Assembly: GCF_018596315.1 (NCBI RefSeq)
Contig: NZ_JAHEAG010000015.1
Coordinates: forward strand, 62,001-126,000
Direction of reading: 5' to 3'
DNA length: 64,000 nucleotides
From: Bradyrhizobium sp. SRL28
GTDB lineage: Bacteria; Pseudomonadota; Alphaproteobacteria; Rhizobiales; Xanthobacteraceae
Of this stretch, positions 1 to 7,820 are shown one piece after another (position 1 is the first letter of the stretch; the number at the start of each line of letters is the position of its first letter). Made by a program: the position numbers and the translations under genes. The notes beneath the pieces were generated by a model, which had not been told where the DNA came from, ran no database searches, and was given only the letters and a program-made list of their open reading frames with translations.

Positions 1-188
1 CGTCGGCCTCGGCCGGCGGTTGGCATCATGGCGGTTGGCATCGTCATCATCATCATGGCTGGGGCGGCCCCCGCGTCTTCATCGGCGGCCCGGCCTATTA
101 CGCCGGTGGATATGGCAGTTGCTACGCGCGGCGCCTGGTTCCGACCCCCTGGGGTCCGCGCTGGCGGCTGGTGAACCGCTGCTACTGA
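1..188 (+). CDS. C-terminal part of a small Gly/His/Trp-rich protein (5' end outside window)
   Basis: The reading frame is open from base 3 and ends at TGA 186-188. The visible 61 residues are rich in Gly, His, Trp and Tyr, with a HHHH stretch, and end in WRLVNRCY. Two cysteines lie close to the end. The composition resembles small secreted Gly/His-rich proteins that are common in Bradyrhizobium and carry no assigned function. No signal peptide can be judged because the start is outside the window. A good hairpin with a T-run follows at 216-244, which supports this as a real gene end. Function unknown; metal binding by the histidines is only a guess. Confidence 0.6.
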   Translation, partial: SASAGGWHHGGWHRHHHHGWGGPRVFIGGPAYYAGGYGSCYARRLVPTPWGPRWRLVNRCY

Positions 189-215
189 GCTGATTCGAGC
201 TTCCCCCTGACTGAC

Positions 216-244
216 GCCCCGGCCGCCGCGCCGGGGCTTTTTTT
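216..244 (+). terminator. Rho-independent terminator
   Basis: An 8-bp perfect stem (GCCCCGGC / GCCGGGGC, 216-237) with a 6-base loop is followed directly by seven T residues. It lies 28 bases after the stop of the Gly/His-rich gene and would end that transcript. Confidence 0.85.
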
Positions 245-398
245 GTGCCGTGGAACCTGATGGCGAACCCGATTCGACTACTTTGACGTGAATGCATACG
301 CCTCATGCACGGAAACCAATTTCGTCGTTGTGACTTGACCCAACGAATAACACTCAAGCCTTGCGAGCACTGCGAGGTGGAACTCGTCGAGACCGCCC

Positions 399-572
399 AT
401 GAATGCTCGAATCAACAATGACCTCGAACAGATCGATCACAAAACGTGCGTGTCGATCTGCGACGCTATCGGCGAGCGGCTGCAGCAAAACCTGCGCCCC
501 GAGACCGAACTTTCACCGCGTTTGCGCCAGCTCGTCGATGAGCTGAGCCGCCGCGATAACGAGCTGCGTTGA
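399..572 (+). CDS. Small conserved-type hypothetical protein, 57 aa
   Basis: ATG at 399 opens a 57-residue frame ending at TGA 570-572. The product is polar and predicted helical (begins MNARINNDLEQ, ends DELSRRDNELR), with two cysteines near residues 17 and 21. It has no signal peptide or membrane segment. Codon use is GC-rich like its neighbours and the composition looks natural rather than like a shadow frame. No strong Shine-Dalgarno sequence is visible. It lies alone between a terminator and the ABC-F gene. I do not recognise a family. Confidence 0.45.
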   Translation: MNARINNDLEQIDHKTCVSICDAIGERLQQNLRPETELSPRLRQLVDELSRRDNELR

Positions 573-680
573 GGGCCGCGGGATGTCGGCTGATAGACGT
601 TGCCGATATGCTGATAGATTTTACCAATAATGAGTTGCGTTTGGGGTTGCGTTTGCCGGGCGCTCCGGTGACAACGCCGC

Positions 681-2555
681 ATGCTCTCAATAACGGATAT
701 TTCGGTCCGCATCGCCGGGCGGCTTTTGATCGACGACAGCACCGTGCAGATCGTGCCCGGCGCGCGCGTCGGCTTCGTCGGCCGCAACGGCGTCGGTAAA
801 TCGACGCTGTTTCACGCGATCCGCGGCGACCTGCCGACCGAATCCGGCAGCATCACGCTACCGCCGCGCTGGCGCATCGGCAGCCTGGCGCAGGAGGCGC
901 CGGACGGCCCGGAGAGTCTGATTAATGTCGTGCTGAAGGCTGATCTGGAGCGCCACGCGCTGCTCCATGAAGCCGAAACCGCTGACGATCCGCACCGGAT
1001 CGCCGAGATCCAGACCCGGCTGGTCGACATCGATGCGCACTCGGCGCCGGCCCGCGCGGCGGCGATCCTGAGCGGCCTCGGATTTTCTACCGCCGACCAG
1101 GCGCGGCCGTGCTCGGAATTCTCCGGCGGCTGGCGCATGCGGGTGGCGCTGGCGGCGACGCTGTTCTCGGCGCCCGATCTATTGCTGCTGGACGAGCCGA
1201 CCAACTATCTCGACCTCGAAGGCACGCTGTGGCTGGAAGACCATCTGGCCAACTATCCGCGCACCGTCATCGTGATCAGCCACGACCGCGACCTGCTCGA
1301 CACCTCGGTCGACCAGATCCTGCACCTCGATCGCGGCAAGCTGACGCTCTACAAAGGAACGTATTCCTCGTTCGAGGAACAGCGCGCCACCCGCGAAATG
1401 CTGGACGCCAAGCACGCCAAGCGCCAGGCCGACGAGCGCAAGCGGCTGCAGGCCTTCGTCGATCGCTTCAAGGCCAAGGCTTCCAAGGCCCGTCAGGCGC
1501 AATCCCGCGTGAAAATGCTGGAGCGGATGAAGCCGGTCACTGCGCTGGTGACCCAGGATGTGCGTGAAATCACCTTCCCCACCCCGGAGAAAATGCTGTC
1601 GCCGCCGATCATCGCCGTCGATGACGTCTCGGTCGGCTACGATCCGAAAAAGCCGGTGCTCAATCGCGTCACGCTGCGCATCGACACCGAAGACCGCATC
1701 GCCCTGCTCGGCTCCAACGGCAACGGCAAGTCGACGCTGGTCAAGCTGTTGGCCAACAAGCTGCAGCCTTTCTCCGGCCGGATCACACGGGCGGAAAAAC
1801 TCTCGGTCGGCTATTTCGCGCAGCATCAGGTCGACGAGCTCAACCTCGACGGCTCGCCCTACGATCACGTCCGCAGGCTGATGCCCGATGCGCCGGAAAC
1901 CAAGGTGCGCGGCCGCACTGGCGCGATCGGGTTTTCCGGAAAAGCCGGCGATACCCTGGTCAAGAGCCTGTCGGGCGGCGAGAAAGCGCGGCTGTTGCTC
2001 GGGCTCGCCACATTCTTCGGCCCGAACATGATCATCCTCGACGAGCCGACCAACCATCTGGACATCGACAGCCGTGCCGTGCTGGCCGAGGCGATCAACG
2101 ATTTTCCCGGCGCCGTCATCATGGTCTCGCACGACCGCTATTTGATCGAGGCCTGCGCGGATCAATTGTGGGTCGTCGCCAATCAGACGGTGACGACCTA
2201 CGACGGTGACCTCGACGAATACAGGCGCATGGTGTTGTCGATCGGCGACGCACGCAGCGGTTCGCGCGAGCGCAGCAGCGAGCGTATCAAGGAAAGCGTA
2301 AAGCCCGAGCGCGGCAAGAGCGAAAGGCGATCGCCGCTGAAGCAGCGGATCGCCGTGGCCGAGGCCGAAATCGAGCGCATCAACGGCATCATCGCCAAGA
2401 TCGACACCGCGCTTGCCTTGCCGGATCTGTTCACGCGCGATCCCAAGCAGGCCGCCCAGCTCAGCAAGGCGCGCGCCGGCGCCGAAAGCGCGCTGCGGCG
2501 GGCGGAGGAAAATTGGCTGGAGGCCAGTTCGGAATTTGACGAAGCGGCGAGCTGA
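681..2555 (+). CDS. ABC-F family ATP-binding protein (Uup/YheS type)
   Basis: Soluble 624-residue protein with two ABC ATPase domains and no membrane segments, the layout of ABC-F proteins that act on ribosomes. Domain 1 has Walker A GRNGVGKST (about residues 34-42), the degenerate signature FSGGW (about 147) and Walker B LLLDEPTN. Domain 2 has Walker A GSNGNGKST (about 344-352), signature LSGGEKARLLLG and Walker B IILDEPTNHLD. A charged linker lies between the domains, and the last ~80 residues form a coiled coil, as in Uup/YheS. The ATG start gives the typical MLSITDISV beginning. ABC-F members rescue or tune translating ribosomes; which subfamily this is cannot be settled by eye. It converges on the lipoprotein gene. 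Confidence 0.92.
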   Translation: MLSITDISVRIAGRLLIDDSTVQIVPGARVGFVGRNGVGKSTLFHAIRGDLPTESGSITLPPRWRIGSLAQEAPDGPESLINVVLKADLERHALLHEAETADDPHRIAEIQTRLVDIDAHSAPARAAAILSGLGFSTADQARPCSEFSGGWRMRVALAATLFSAPDLLLLDEPTNYLDLEGTLWLEDHLANYPRTVIVISHDRDLLDTSVDQILHLDRGKLTLYKGTYSSFEEQRATREMLDAKHAKRQADERKRLQAFVDRFKAKASKARQAQSRVKMLERMKPVTALVTQDVREITFPTPEKMLSPPIIAVDDVSVGYDPKKPVLNRVTLRIDTEDRIALLGSNGNGKSTLVKLLANKLQPFSGRITRAEKLSVGYFAQHQVDELNLDGSPYDHVRRLMPDAPETKVRGRTGAIGFSGKAGDTLVKSLSGGEKARLLLGLATFFGPNMIILDEPTNHLDIDSRAVLAEAINDFPGAVIMVSHDRYLIEACADQLWVVANQTVTTYDGDLDEYRRMVLSIGDARSGSRERSSERIKESVKPERGKSERRSPLKQRIAVAEAEIERINGIIAKIDTALALPDLFTRDPKQAAQLSKARAGAESALRRAEENWLEASSEFDEAAS

Positions 2556-2576
2556 AAACCGTTATTGCCGAGAGAC

Positions 2577-3101
2577 TTACGCGGCCGGCTTCTTCTTCGG
2601 CTTGGCGCCTCTCGGCTGCGCCGCCGGCTCCGGTGCACGCTCGATCGACGTCAGGCGTCCCGCGGTGAAGGTGTAGATGCCGGCCCGCTGGCCGCGCGAA
2701 TAGTTGACGACCGCCACGCGATCGCCACGCGGGTTGCTGGAGAGGCTGACATTGTCGGGCGCACCGATGCCGCGCACGACGTCGCATTCGGTGTGCCCAA
2801 GCGCCACCCTTCCCGTCGTCGAGGGAGGCGGGCTGCCTGCAGCGCCGTCTGCCAGCGCGTTTGCGCCAGCGCCCGGCGTCGCCATTCCAGGACAACCGCC
2901 GTCGGCACTGACCAGTTCATCTGGCGTGACAGCTTTCTCCTGGCTGAGCGGAGGCGTTTCGATCGAAACGTTTCGGATGAATACGCGTCCGGTGCGCGAA
3001 AACCAGTCCGCATCCTTCGACATGAGGTCGGACGCACCCGAACAGCCCGCGAGCGCGGGCCCGAGCAGCAACAACGTCAGCAATGGTTTTCGATCGATCA
3101 T
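2577..3101 (-). CDS. Putative lipoprotein
   Basis: 174 residues from ATG 3101 (an in-frame GTG lies 12 bases further upstream). The N-terminus is a lipoprotein signal: positive MIDRK, hydrophobic LLTLLLLGPA, then lipobox LAGC with the lipidated Cys near residue 20. The mature part has a motif around HTECDVVRGIGAPDNV, followed by GDRVAVVNYSRGQRAGIYTF, which resembles the small beta-rich fold of SmpA/OmlA-like envelope lipoproteins, then a Lys/Pro/Ala-rich tail. A role in the outer membrane is plausible but not shown. Same strand as holC, but 136 bases lie between them, so it may have its own promoter. Confidence 0.7.
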   Translation of the reverse strand: MIDRKPLLTLLLLGPALAGCSGASDLMSKDADWFSRTGRVFIRNVSIETPPLSQEKAVTPDELVSADGGCPGMATPGAGANALADGAAGSPPPSTTGRVALGHTECDVVRGIGAPDNVSLSSNPRGDRVAVVNYSRGQRAGIYTFTAGRLTSIERAPEPAAQPRGAKPKKKPAA

Positions 3102-3236
3102 TCCGCGTCGCACGCTAGACCCAGGCTCCGCCCTTAGCTGTAACTACTTGTCCGACCATCACTTTGCGGCACGACCATGGCTGCCCGCAACGTCCGGCGC
3201 AGAAACCGCAGATTATCACTAATTCCAATAGATTCG

Positions 3237-3689
3237 CTATTGCCGCCGCTGCCACCGGCCCCGCTCGTCGGCCTGCCAATAAGTCAACTCGAACCCCCGC
3301 GCCTTGCAATCGGTCCAAATGCCGCGCGCCGCGGTCAGCGCGTCGTCATCGTCGCCGTTGAAGACCAGCACCATCCGTTCGTAGCTGTCGCAATCGGCCG
3401 GCAGCGCCGCGTTGTCGATCAGGAACCTGACATTGGCCCGGTTCGGGTTGCCATCCTCGATCGAGAGAATGATGGGCTGGTCCTGCGCATCGCCGGCGCG
3501 CCATGTGGCGTGCGGCAGGAACGAATCGTCGCTGTAGGTCCACAAATGCGCATCGAGCGCCTCGGTGCGCTCCGGCGAGGTCGATTGCACGACCACGCGC
3601 CAGCCGCGCTCGAGCGATTTTTCCAGAAGCGGCGGCAATACGCTTTCGAGCGACATGCCCTGCAAATGATAGAACAGGATTTCCGTCAT
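3237..3689 (-). CDS. holC: DNA polymerase III chi subunit
   Basis: 150 residues beginning MTEILFYHLQG, the usual start of HolC. Chi is part of the clamp-loader complex and binds the single-stranded DNA-binding protein. The sequence shows LEKSLERGWRVVVQ, LDAHLWTYSDDSFLPH, PIILS and ERMVLVFNGDDDDALTAAR, all in the order expected for the family, and the length matches. It starts 15 bases after the pepA stop on the same strand; the pepA-holC pairing is common in alphaproteobacteria and argues for cotranscription. Confidence 0.93.
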   Translation of the reverse strand: MTEILFYHLQGMSLESVLPPLLEKSLERGWRVVVQSTSPERTEALDAHLWTYSDDSFLPHATWRAGDAQDQPIILSIEDGNPNRANVRFLIDNAALPADCDSYERMVLVFNGDDDDALTAARGIWTDCKARGFELTYWQADERGRWQRRQ

Positions 3690-3704
3690 CCGGCTGCGAC
3701 CAGA

Positions 3705-5207
3705 TTACTTCGTGGCTTCGTAATATTCCGCGACCAGCCGGTCCAGCAGGCGAACGCCGTAACCCGAACCCCAACTGTGGTTGATGTCGGTTTTCGGCGC
3801 ACCCATCGCGGTTCCCGCGACGTCGAGATGCGCCCACGGCGTGTCGTCGACGAAACGCTGCAGGAACTGCGCGGCAGTGATCGAACCGCCATGGCGCCCG
3901 CCGGTATTCTTCATGTCGGCAAACTGCGAATCGATCTGCTTGTCGTATTCGGGACCAAGCGGCATGCGCCAGACGCGTTCGCCGGTTTCGGTTCCGATCT
4001 TGCTCAGCCGTTCCGCCAGTTCGTCGTTGTTGGAGAACATGCCGGCATATTCGGTTCCGAGCGCCACCATGATCGCGCCGGTGAGCGTCGCAAGATCGAC
4101 CATGAATTTGGGCTTGAACTTCTTGGCCACGTACCAGAGCACATCGGCGAGCACGAGCCGGCCTTCGGCATCGGTGTTGATGATTTCGATGGTCTGCCCC
4201 GACATCGAGGTGACGATATCGCCGGGACGCTGGGCGTTGCCGTCAGGCATGTTCTCGACCAGGCCGATGGCGCCGACCGCGTTGACCTTCGCCTTGCGCG
4301 CCGCCAGCGCATGCATCAGCCCGACCACGCAGGCCGCGCCGCCCATGTCGCCCTTCATGTCTTCCATGCTGGCGGCGCCCTTGATGGAAATACCGCCGGT
4401 ATCGAAGCAAACGCCTTTGCCAACGAAAGCAACGGGTTGATCGCCTTTCTTACCGCCGTTCCAGCGCATGGTCACGGTGCGCCCCGGCTGCGTGGAGCCC
4501 TGCGCGACGCCGAGCAAGGCGCCCATGCCGAGCTTCTTCATCTCCTTGACGTCGAGCACGTCGACCTCGACGCCGAGCTTCCTGAGCTGGCTCGCGCGGC
4601 GCGCGAATTCGATCGGATACAGTACGTTCGGCGGCTCGTTGACGAGTTCGCGCGCGATCACCACGCCGTCCACGACATGGGATGCGGGGCTGAATGCCTT
4701 GCGCGCGGCGGCGACATCCGCGACGGCGATCGAAACGTCCGCGCGAAGCACGCCGTTCTCGCCGTCTTTCTTCTTGGTCTTGTAGCGGTCAAATTTATAC
4801 GCGCGCAGCCGGATGCCCGACGCGATGGCGGCGGCGGCATCGCCCTGCATCGCCGCCTCAGGCAATTCAGCGATCACGGTGACCGATTCACTGGCGCCGT
4901 TGAGCTTGCCCGCCGTCACCCCGCCGAACTTTAGAAAATCCTTCTCCTTGATGTCGGACGCCTTGCCGACACCGACCACGATCAGGCGCTCCGCCTTGAT
5001 TCCGTCTGGCGCCGGGATATCGAGCGTCGATCCGCTCTTGCCCTTGAACTGGTTGGCCGCCGCCGCCCGCTTGACGGTATCGGCCGCCTTTCCCAGCGCC
5101 TTCCGCGTTGCCTCGCCGAACTTCAATGCGTCATCGCAAAACACCACGAGAACGCCACGGGGTGCGGCGGAAAAAGCGACAAAGCCGACCTTGACGGCGT
5201 CGGACAT
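3705..5207 (-). CDS. pepA: Leucyl aminopeptidase (M17 family)
   Basis: 500 residues, full length for the family. It removes N-terminal residues from peptides using two metal ions in a cytosolic hexamer. The C-terminal catalytic half contains VGKGVCFDTGGISIK with the metal-binding Lys and Asp, and the signature NTDAEGRL at about residue 340. The N-terminal half is the alpha/beta domain typical of PepA. The start ATG at 5207 follows an AGGA-type ribosome site. It heads a probable operon with holC and is transcribed divergently from lptF. Confidence 0.96.
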   Translation of the reverse strand: MSDAVKVGFVAFSAAPRGVLVVFCDDALKFGEATRKALGKAADTVKRAAAANQFKGKSGSTLDIPAPDGIKAERLIVVGVGKASDIKEKDFLKFGGVTAGKLNGASESVTVIAELPEAAMQGDAAAAIASGIRLRAYKFDRYKTKKKDGENGVLRADVSIAVADVAAARKAFSPASHVVDGVVIARELVNEPPNVLYPIEFARRASQLRKLGVEVDVLDVKEMKKLGMGALLGVAQGSTQPGRTVTMRWNGGKKGDQPVAFVGKGVCFDTGGISIKGAASMEDMKGDMGGAACVVGLMHALAARKAKVNAVGAIGLVENMPDGNAQRPGDIVTSMSGQTIEIINTDAEGRLVLADVLWYVAKKFKPKFMVDLATLTGAIMVALGTEYAGMFSNNDELAERLSKIGTETGERVWRMPLGPEYDKQIDSQFADMKNTGGRHGGSITAAQFLQRFVDDTPWAHLDVAGTAMGAPKTDINHSWGSGYGVRLLDRLVAEYYEATK

Positions 5208-5337
5208 AGGTAAATCCTCCAGAATTCAGGGCTGTCTTGCGGGTCCGGAATCGGCCCGCACGATGGAATGTTTCTCTTCGGTAACGGCCCAAATCGCTCA
5301 GGACCTGATGTTTTCGGCACTATGGCCCGCAAGCCAC

Positions 5338-5372
5338 GGCGCTGCCAAGCGCCGCAGTGGCCGGAAGGCCAC
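5338..5372. repeat. Tandem small hairpins in the pepA upstream region
   Basis: Two perfect 6-bp stems stand side by side: GGCGCT/AGCGCC with a 4-base loop (5338-5353) and GTGGCC/GGCCAC with loop GGAA (5357-5372). No T-run follows either. They would lie in the leader of a pepA transcript starting upstream. Function unknown. Confidence 0.5.
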
Positions 5373-5475
5373 ATGAAGTGAATTATTAACCGTATCGAGG
5401 GGACGCCACGGCCCGGCCATTTTGTTGACGGATCAAAGGGATGGTAGAGAGAGTAGACGGCTGGCGGTTGGCGGC

Positions 5476-5512
5476 CCGACCAAAGGGGAACCCTCAAACA
5501 GGGGTTGGTCGG
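5476..5512 (+). promoter_or_regulatory. Hairpin in the lptF leader
   Basis: CCGACCAA (5476-5483) and TTGGTCGG (5505-5512) form a perfect 8-bp stem; the enclosed bases can pair further (AACCCT with AGGGGTT, one bulge). It ends 44 bases before the lptF start. It could be a leader structure or an operator; there is no T-run, so it is not a standard terminator. Confidence 0.35.
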
Positions 5513-5556
5513 AAGCCGCTCTTGGGGCGTATAAGGGTGGGACCGTACGGGTAACG

Positions 5557-6726
5557 ATGGGGTCGATCGACAGGTACATTTTCCGCACGACGCTCGCGTC
5601 GTTTGCGCTGGTCCTGGTCAGCCTCACCGGCGTGATCTGGATTACGCAGGCGTTGCGCGGCATCGACCTGATGACGAGCCAGGGCCAGACCATCATCACC
5701 TTTCTCGGCATCACCAGCCTGGTGATTCCGGCGCTGGTGCTGGTCATCGCGCCGATCGCGCTGATGATCGCGATCTCCCACACGCTGAACAAGCTCGCTA
5801 CCGACTCCGAAATCATCGTGATGAACGCCGCCGGCTTTTCGCCGTTCCGGCTGTTCCGCCCGTTCTTCTTCGCCACTTGTGTAGTGGCGATGCTGGTCAC
5901 CTTCATCGGCGCCTATCTTGCTCCCGACGGCCTGCGCCGGATCAAGCAATGGGACGCCGAAATCACCGCTGATGTGCTGACCAACATCCTGCAGCCCGGA
6001 CGTTTCGCCCAGCTCGACCAGAACCTGACGATTCGCATCCGCGAACGCCGGCCCGGTGGTGAGCTCGGTGGCATCTTCGTCGACGATCGCCGCGATCCCA
6101 AGGAGCGCGTCACCATCATTGCCGACCGTGGCACGGTGCTGAAGAACGAAAACGGCTCCTATCTGGTACTCGAGGACGGCAACCTCGAGCGATTCGAGGC
6201 CGGAAAGCGCGATCCGGCGCTGGTGGCATTCGCCCGCTATGCGTTCGACATGTCGAAATTCTCCAATCGCGGCCGCGACGTCGCACTGGGAATTCGCGAA
6301 CGCTATCTCTGGGAGCTGATTTCGCCCTCGGAGGACGATCCGGTTTTCAAGCAATTGTCCGGGCAGTTTCGCGCCGAGTTGCATGACCGCTTCCTGGCGC
6401 CGGTCTATCCCTTCGCGTTCGCAGTCCTGACCTTTGCCTTCCTCGGCACGCCGCGCACCACGCGCCAGAGCCGCAATTTTTCGATCGGCGGATCGATCCT
6501 GGCGGTGTTTGGCCTGCGCATGGCGGGATTCGCCTGCTCGGTGATGACAGTGAAGACGCCGGGCATGGCTCTCGTTCAGTATTCGATGCTGTTCGGCGCG
6601 ATCGGCGTCGGGCTGTGGATGATCATCGGCGGCGTCGTGGTGGAGCCGCCGGCAGCGCTGATGGAGGCCATCAACCGGTCGAACGCGCGGCTTGCGCGGC
6701 TCTTTGGACGGCCGGCCACAGCATGA
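5557..6726 (+). CDS. lptF: LPS export ABC transporter permease LptF
   Basis: 389 residues from ATG 5557 (MGSIDRYIFR), chosen because LptF proteins start directly with this membrane-entry sequence; the open frame runs 45 codons further upstream but that part is unlike the family. LptF and LptG form the inner-membrane channel that, with LptB, extracts lipopolysaccharide and passes it to LptC. Three hydrophobic helices at the N-terminus, a periplasmic jellyroll segment (ILQPGRFAQLDQNLTIRI) and three C-terminal helices are visible. Its stop overlaps the lptG start by four bases (ATGA). Confidence 0.93.
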   Translation: MGSIDRYIFRTTLASFALVLVSLTGVIWITQALRGIDLMTSQGQTIITFLGITSLVIPALVLVIAPIALMIAISHTLNKLATDSEIIVMNAAGFSPFRLFRPFFFATCVVAMLVTFIGAYLAPDGLRRIKQWDAEITADVLTNILQPGRFAQLDQNLTIRIRERRPGGELGGIFVDDRRDPKERVTIIADRGTVLKNENGSYLVLEDGNLERFEAGKRDPALVAFARYAFDMSKFSNRGRDVALGIRERYLWELISPSEDDPVFKQLSGQFRAELHDRFLAPVYPFAFAVLTFAFLGTPRTTRQSRNFSIGGSILAVFGLRMAGFACSVMTVKTPGMALVQYSMLFGAIGVGLWMIIGGVVVEPPAALMEAINRSNARLARLFGRPATA

Positions 6727-7820
6727 GCATGATGACCAACACGCTCGGGCGATACTTTGCCGGCCGCTTCCTGGTCGCGGCGGTGGGCGTGTTTGCGAGC
6801 ATTTTCGTGCTGCTCGTGCTGGTCGACTACATCGAAATGGTCCGCAAGACTTCCGGGCTGGTATCGGTATCGGCGATCACGGTGGCCCAGACGTCGCTTT
6901 ACCGGGTGCCGCAACTGCTCGAAAAGCTGATGCCGTTCTGCGTCCTGATCGGCGCGATGACCTGCTATCTCGCACTGTCGCGGCGGCTCGAACTGGTGGT
7001 CGCACGTGCGGCTGGCGTATCCGCCTGGCAGTTCATCTCGCCGGCGCTGGCAAGTTCGATCATCCTCGGCATCGTGGCGACCGTTGCCTACAACCCGATG
7101 TCGGCGAATCTGCGCGAACTCTCCAAACGGATGGAGGCCGATCTGTTCGGCTCGGCGCCCGGCGGCGGCATCCAGGATGCATCCGGTTTCTGGCTCAACC
7201 AGATCAACAGCGACGGCCAGTCGATCATCAATGCGGCGCGCAGCGAGCAGCAGGGTGTCCGGCTGACGGGACTGACCGTGTTCCGGTTCGATACCGATCT
7301 CCAGTTCAAGGAGCGAATCGAAGCCCGCGAAGCCGCCCTCGAGGAAGGCCGTTGGGCCTTCAAATCGGTACGCAGATACTCCCTGGATAAACCTCCGGTT
7401 GATCAGGACAACTATTACCTGACGACCACCCTCACCCCGGCCCAGGTTCGCAACAGTTTCTCCACCCCCGAAACCGTGTCTTTTTGGCAACTGCCCGGCT
7501 ATATCCGCTCTTCCGAAAGCTCGGGATTTGCGACCGCAGGCTACCGTCTGCAGTACCATAAGCTCATCGCACAGCCGTTTTTGCTGGCTGCAATGGTGAT
7601 GTTGGCGGCTTCCGTCAGCCTAGGCTTCTTCCGGATGGGCGGCGTGCAAAAGATGGTTTTGAGTGGCGTGGGCGCAGGCTTTCTGCTCTACGTTCTATCG
7701 AAAGTTACTGAGGATTTGAGCAAGGCTGAGTTGATGCATCCCATCGCTGCGGCGTGGTTGCCCGTCTGTGTGGGTGGCCTCACCGGCTTCTTAGCCTTGC
7801 TGTACCAGGAGGACGGGTAG
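6723..7820 (+). CDS. lptG: LPS export ABC transporter permease LptG
   Basis: 365 residues from ATG 6723, which overlaps the lptF stop as ATGA. Same YjgP/YjgQ fold as LptF: TLGRYFAGRFLVAAVGVFAS begins the first membrane helix, two more follow, then a periplasmic domain, then three helices near the C-terminus (LLAAMVMLAASVSLGFF and after). It is the partner permease for moving lipopolysaccharide out of the inner membrane. The stop TAG shares its last base with the GTG start of lptD, indicating translational coupling along the operon. Confidence 0.93.
   Translation: MSMMTNTLGRYFAGRFLVAAVGVFASIFVLLVLVDYIEMVRKTSGLVSVSAITVAQTSLYRVPQLLEKLMPFCVLIGAMTCYLALSRRLELVVARAAGVSAWQFISPALASSIILGIVATVAYNPMSANLRELSKRMEADLFGSAPGGGIQDASGFWLNQINSDGQSIINAARSEQQGVRLTGLTVFRFDTDLQFKERIEAREAALEEGRWAFKSVRRYSLDKPPVDQDNYYLTTTLTPAQVRNSFSTPETVSFWQLPGYIRSSESSGFATAGYRLQYHKLIAQPFLLAAMVMLAASVSLGFFRMGGVQKMVLSGVGAGFLLYVLSKVTEDLSKAELMHPIAAAWLPVCVGGLTGFLALLYQEDG
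7807..7812 (+). promoter_or_regulatory. Ribosome binding site deciding the GTG start of lptD
   Basis: Perfect AGGAGG seven bases before GTG 7820. It lies inside the lptG coding end and explains why the frame upstream, although open, is not the start. Confidence 0.8.

Larger units (their letters stand above)
5208..5556. other. Divergent intergenic region pepA / lptF
   Basis: 349 bases without a gene. It must hold promoters for pepA (leftward) and the lptF operon (rightward). Visible elements are two tandem hairpins at 5338-5372, a TTGACG hexamer at 5425-5430 that could be a -35 box for lptF (no clear -10), and an 8-bp inverted repeat at 5476-5512 just ahead of lptF. Confidence 0.6.

Noticed and set aside
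3177..4934. Very long plus-strand open frame opposite pepA and holC
   Set aside because: It lies antisense to two clear genes, is rich in Arg, His and Asp as expected from the mirror of a GC-rich gene, and has no domain.
5422..5556. 45-codon upstream extension of lptF
   Set aside because: Unlike LptF proteins, which start at MGSIDRYIFR; it also spans the leader hairpin.
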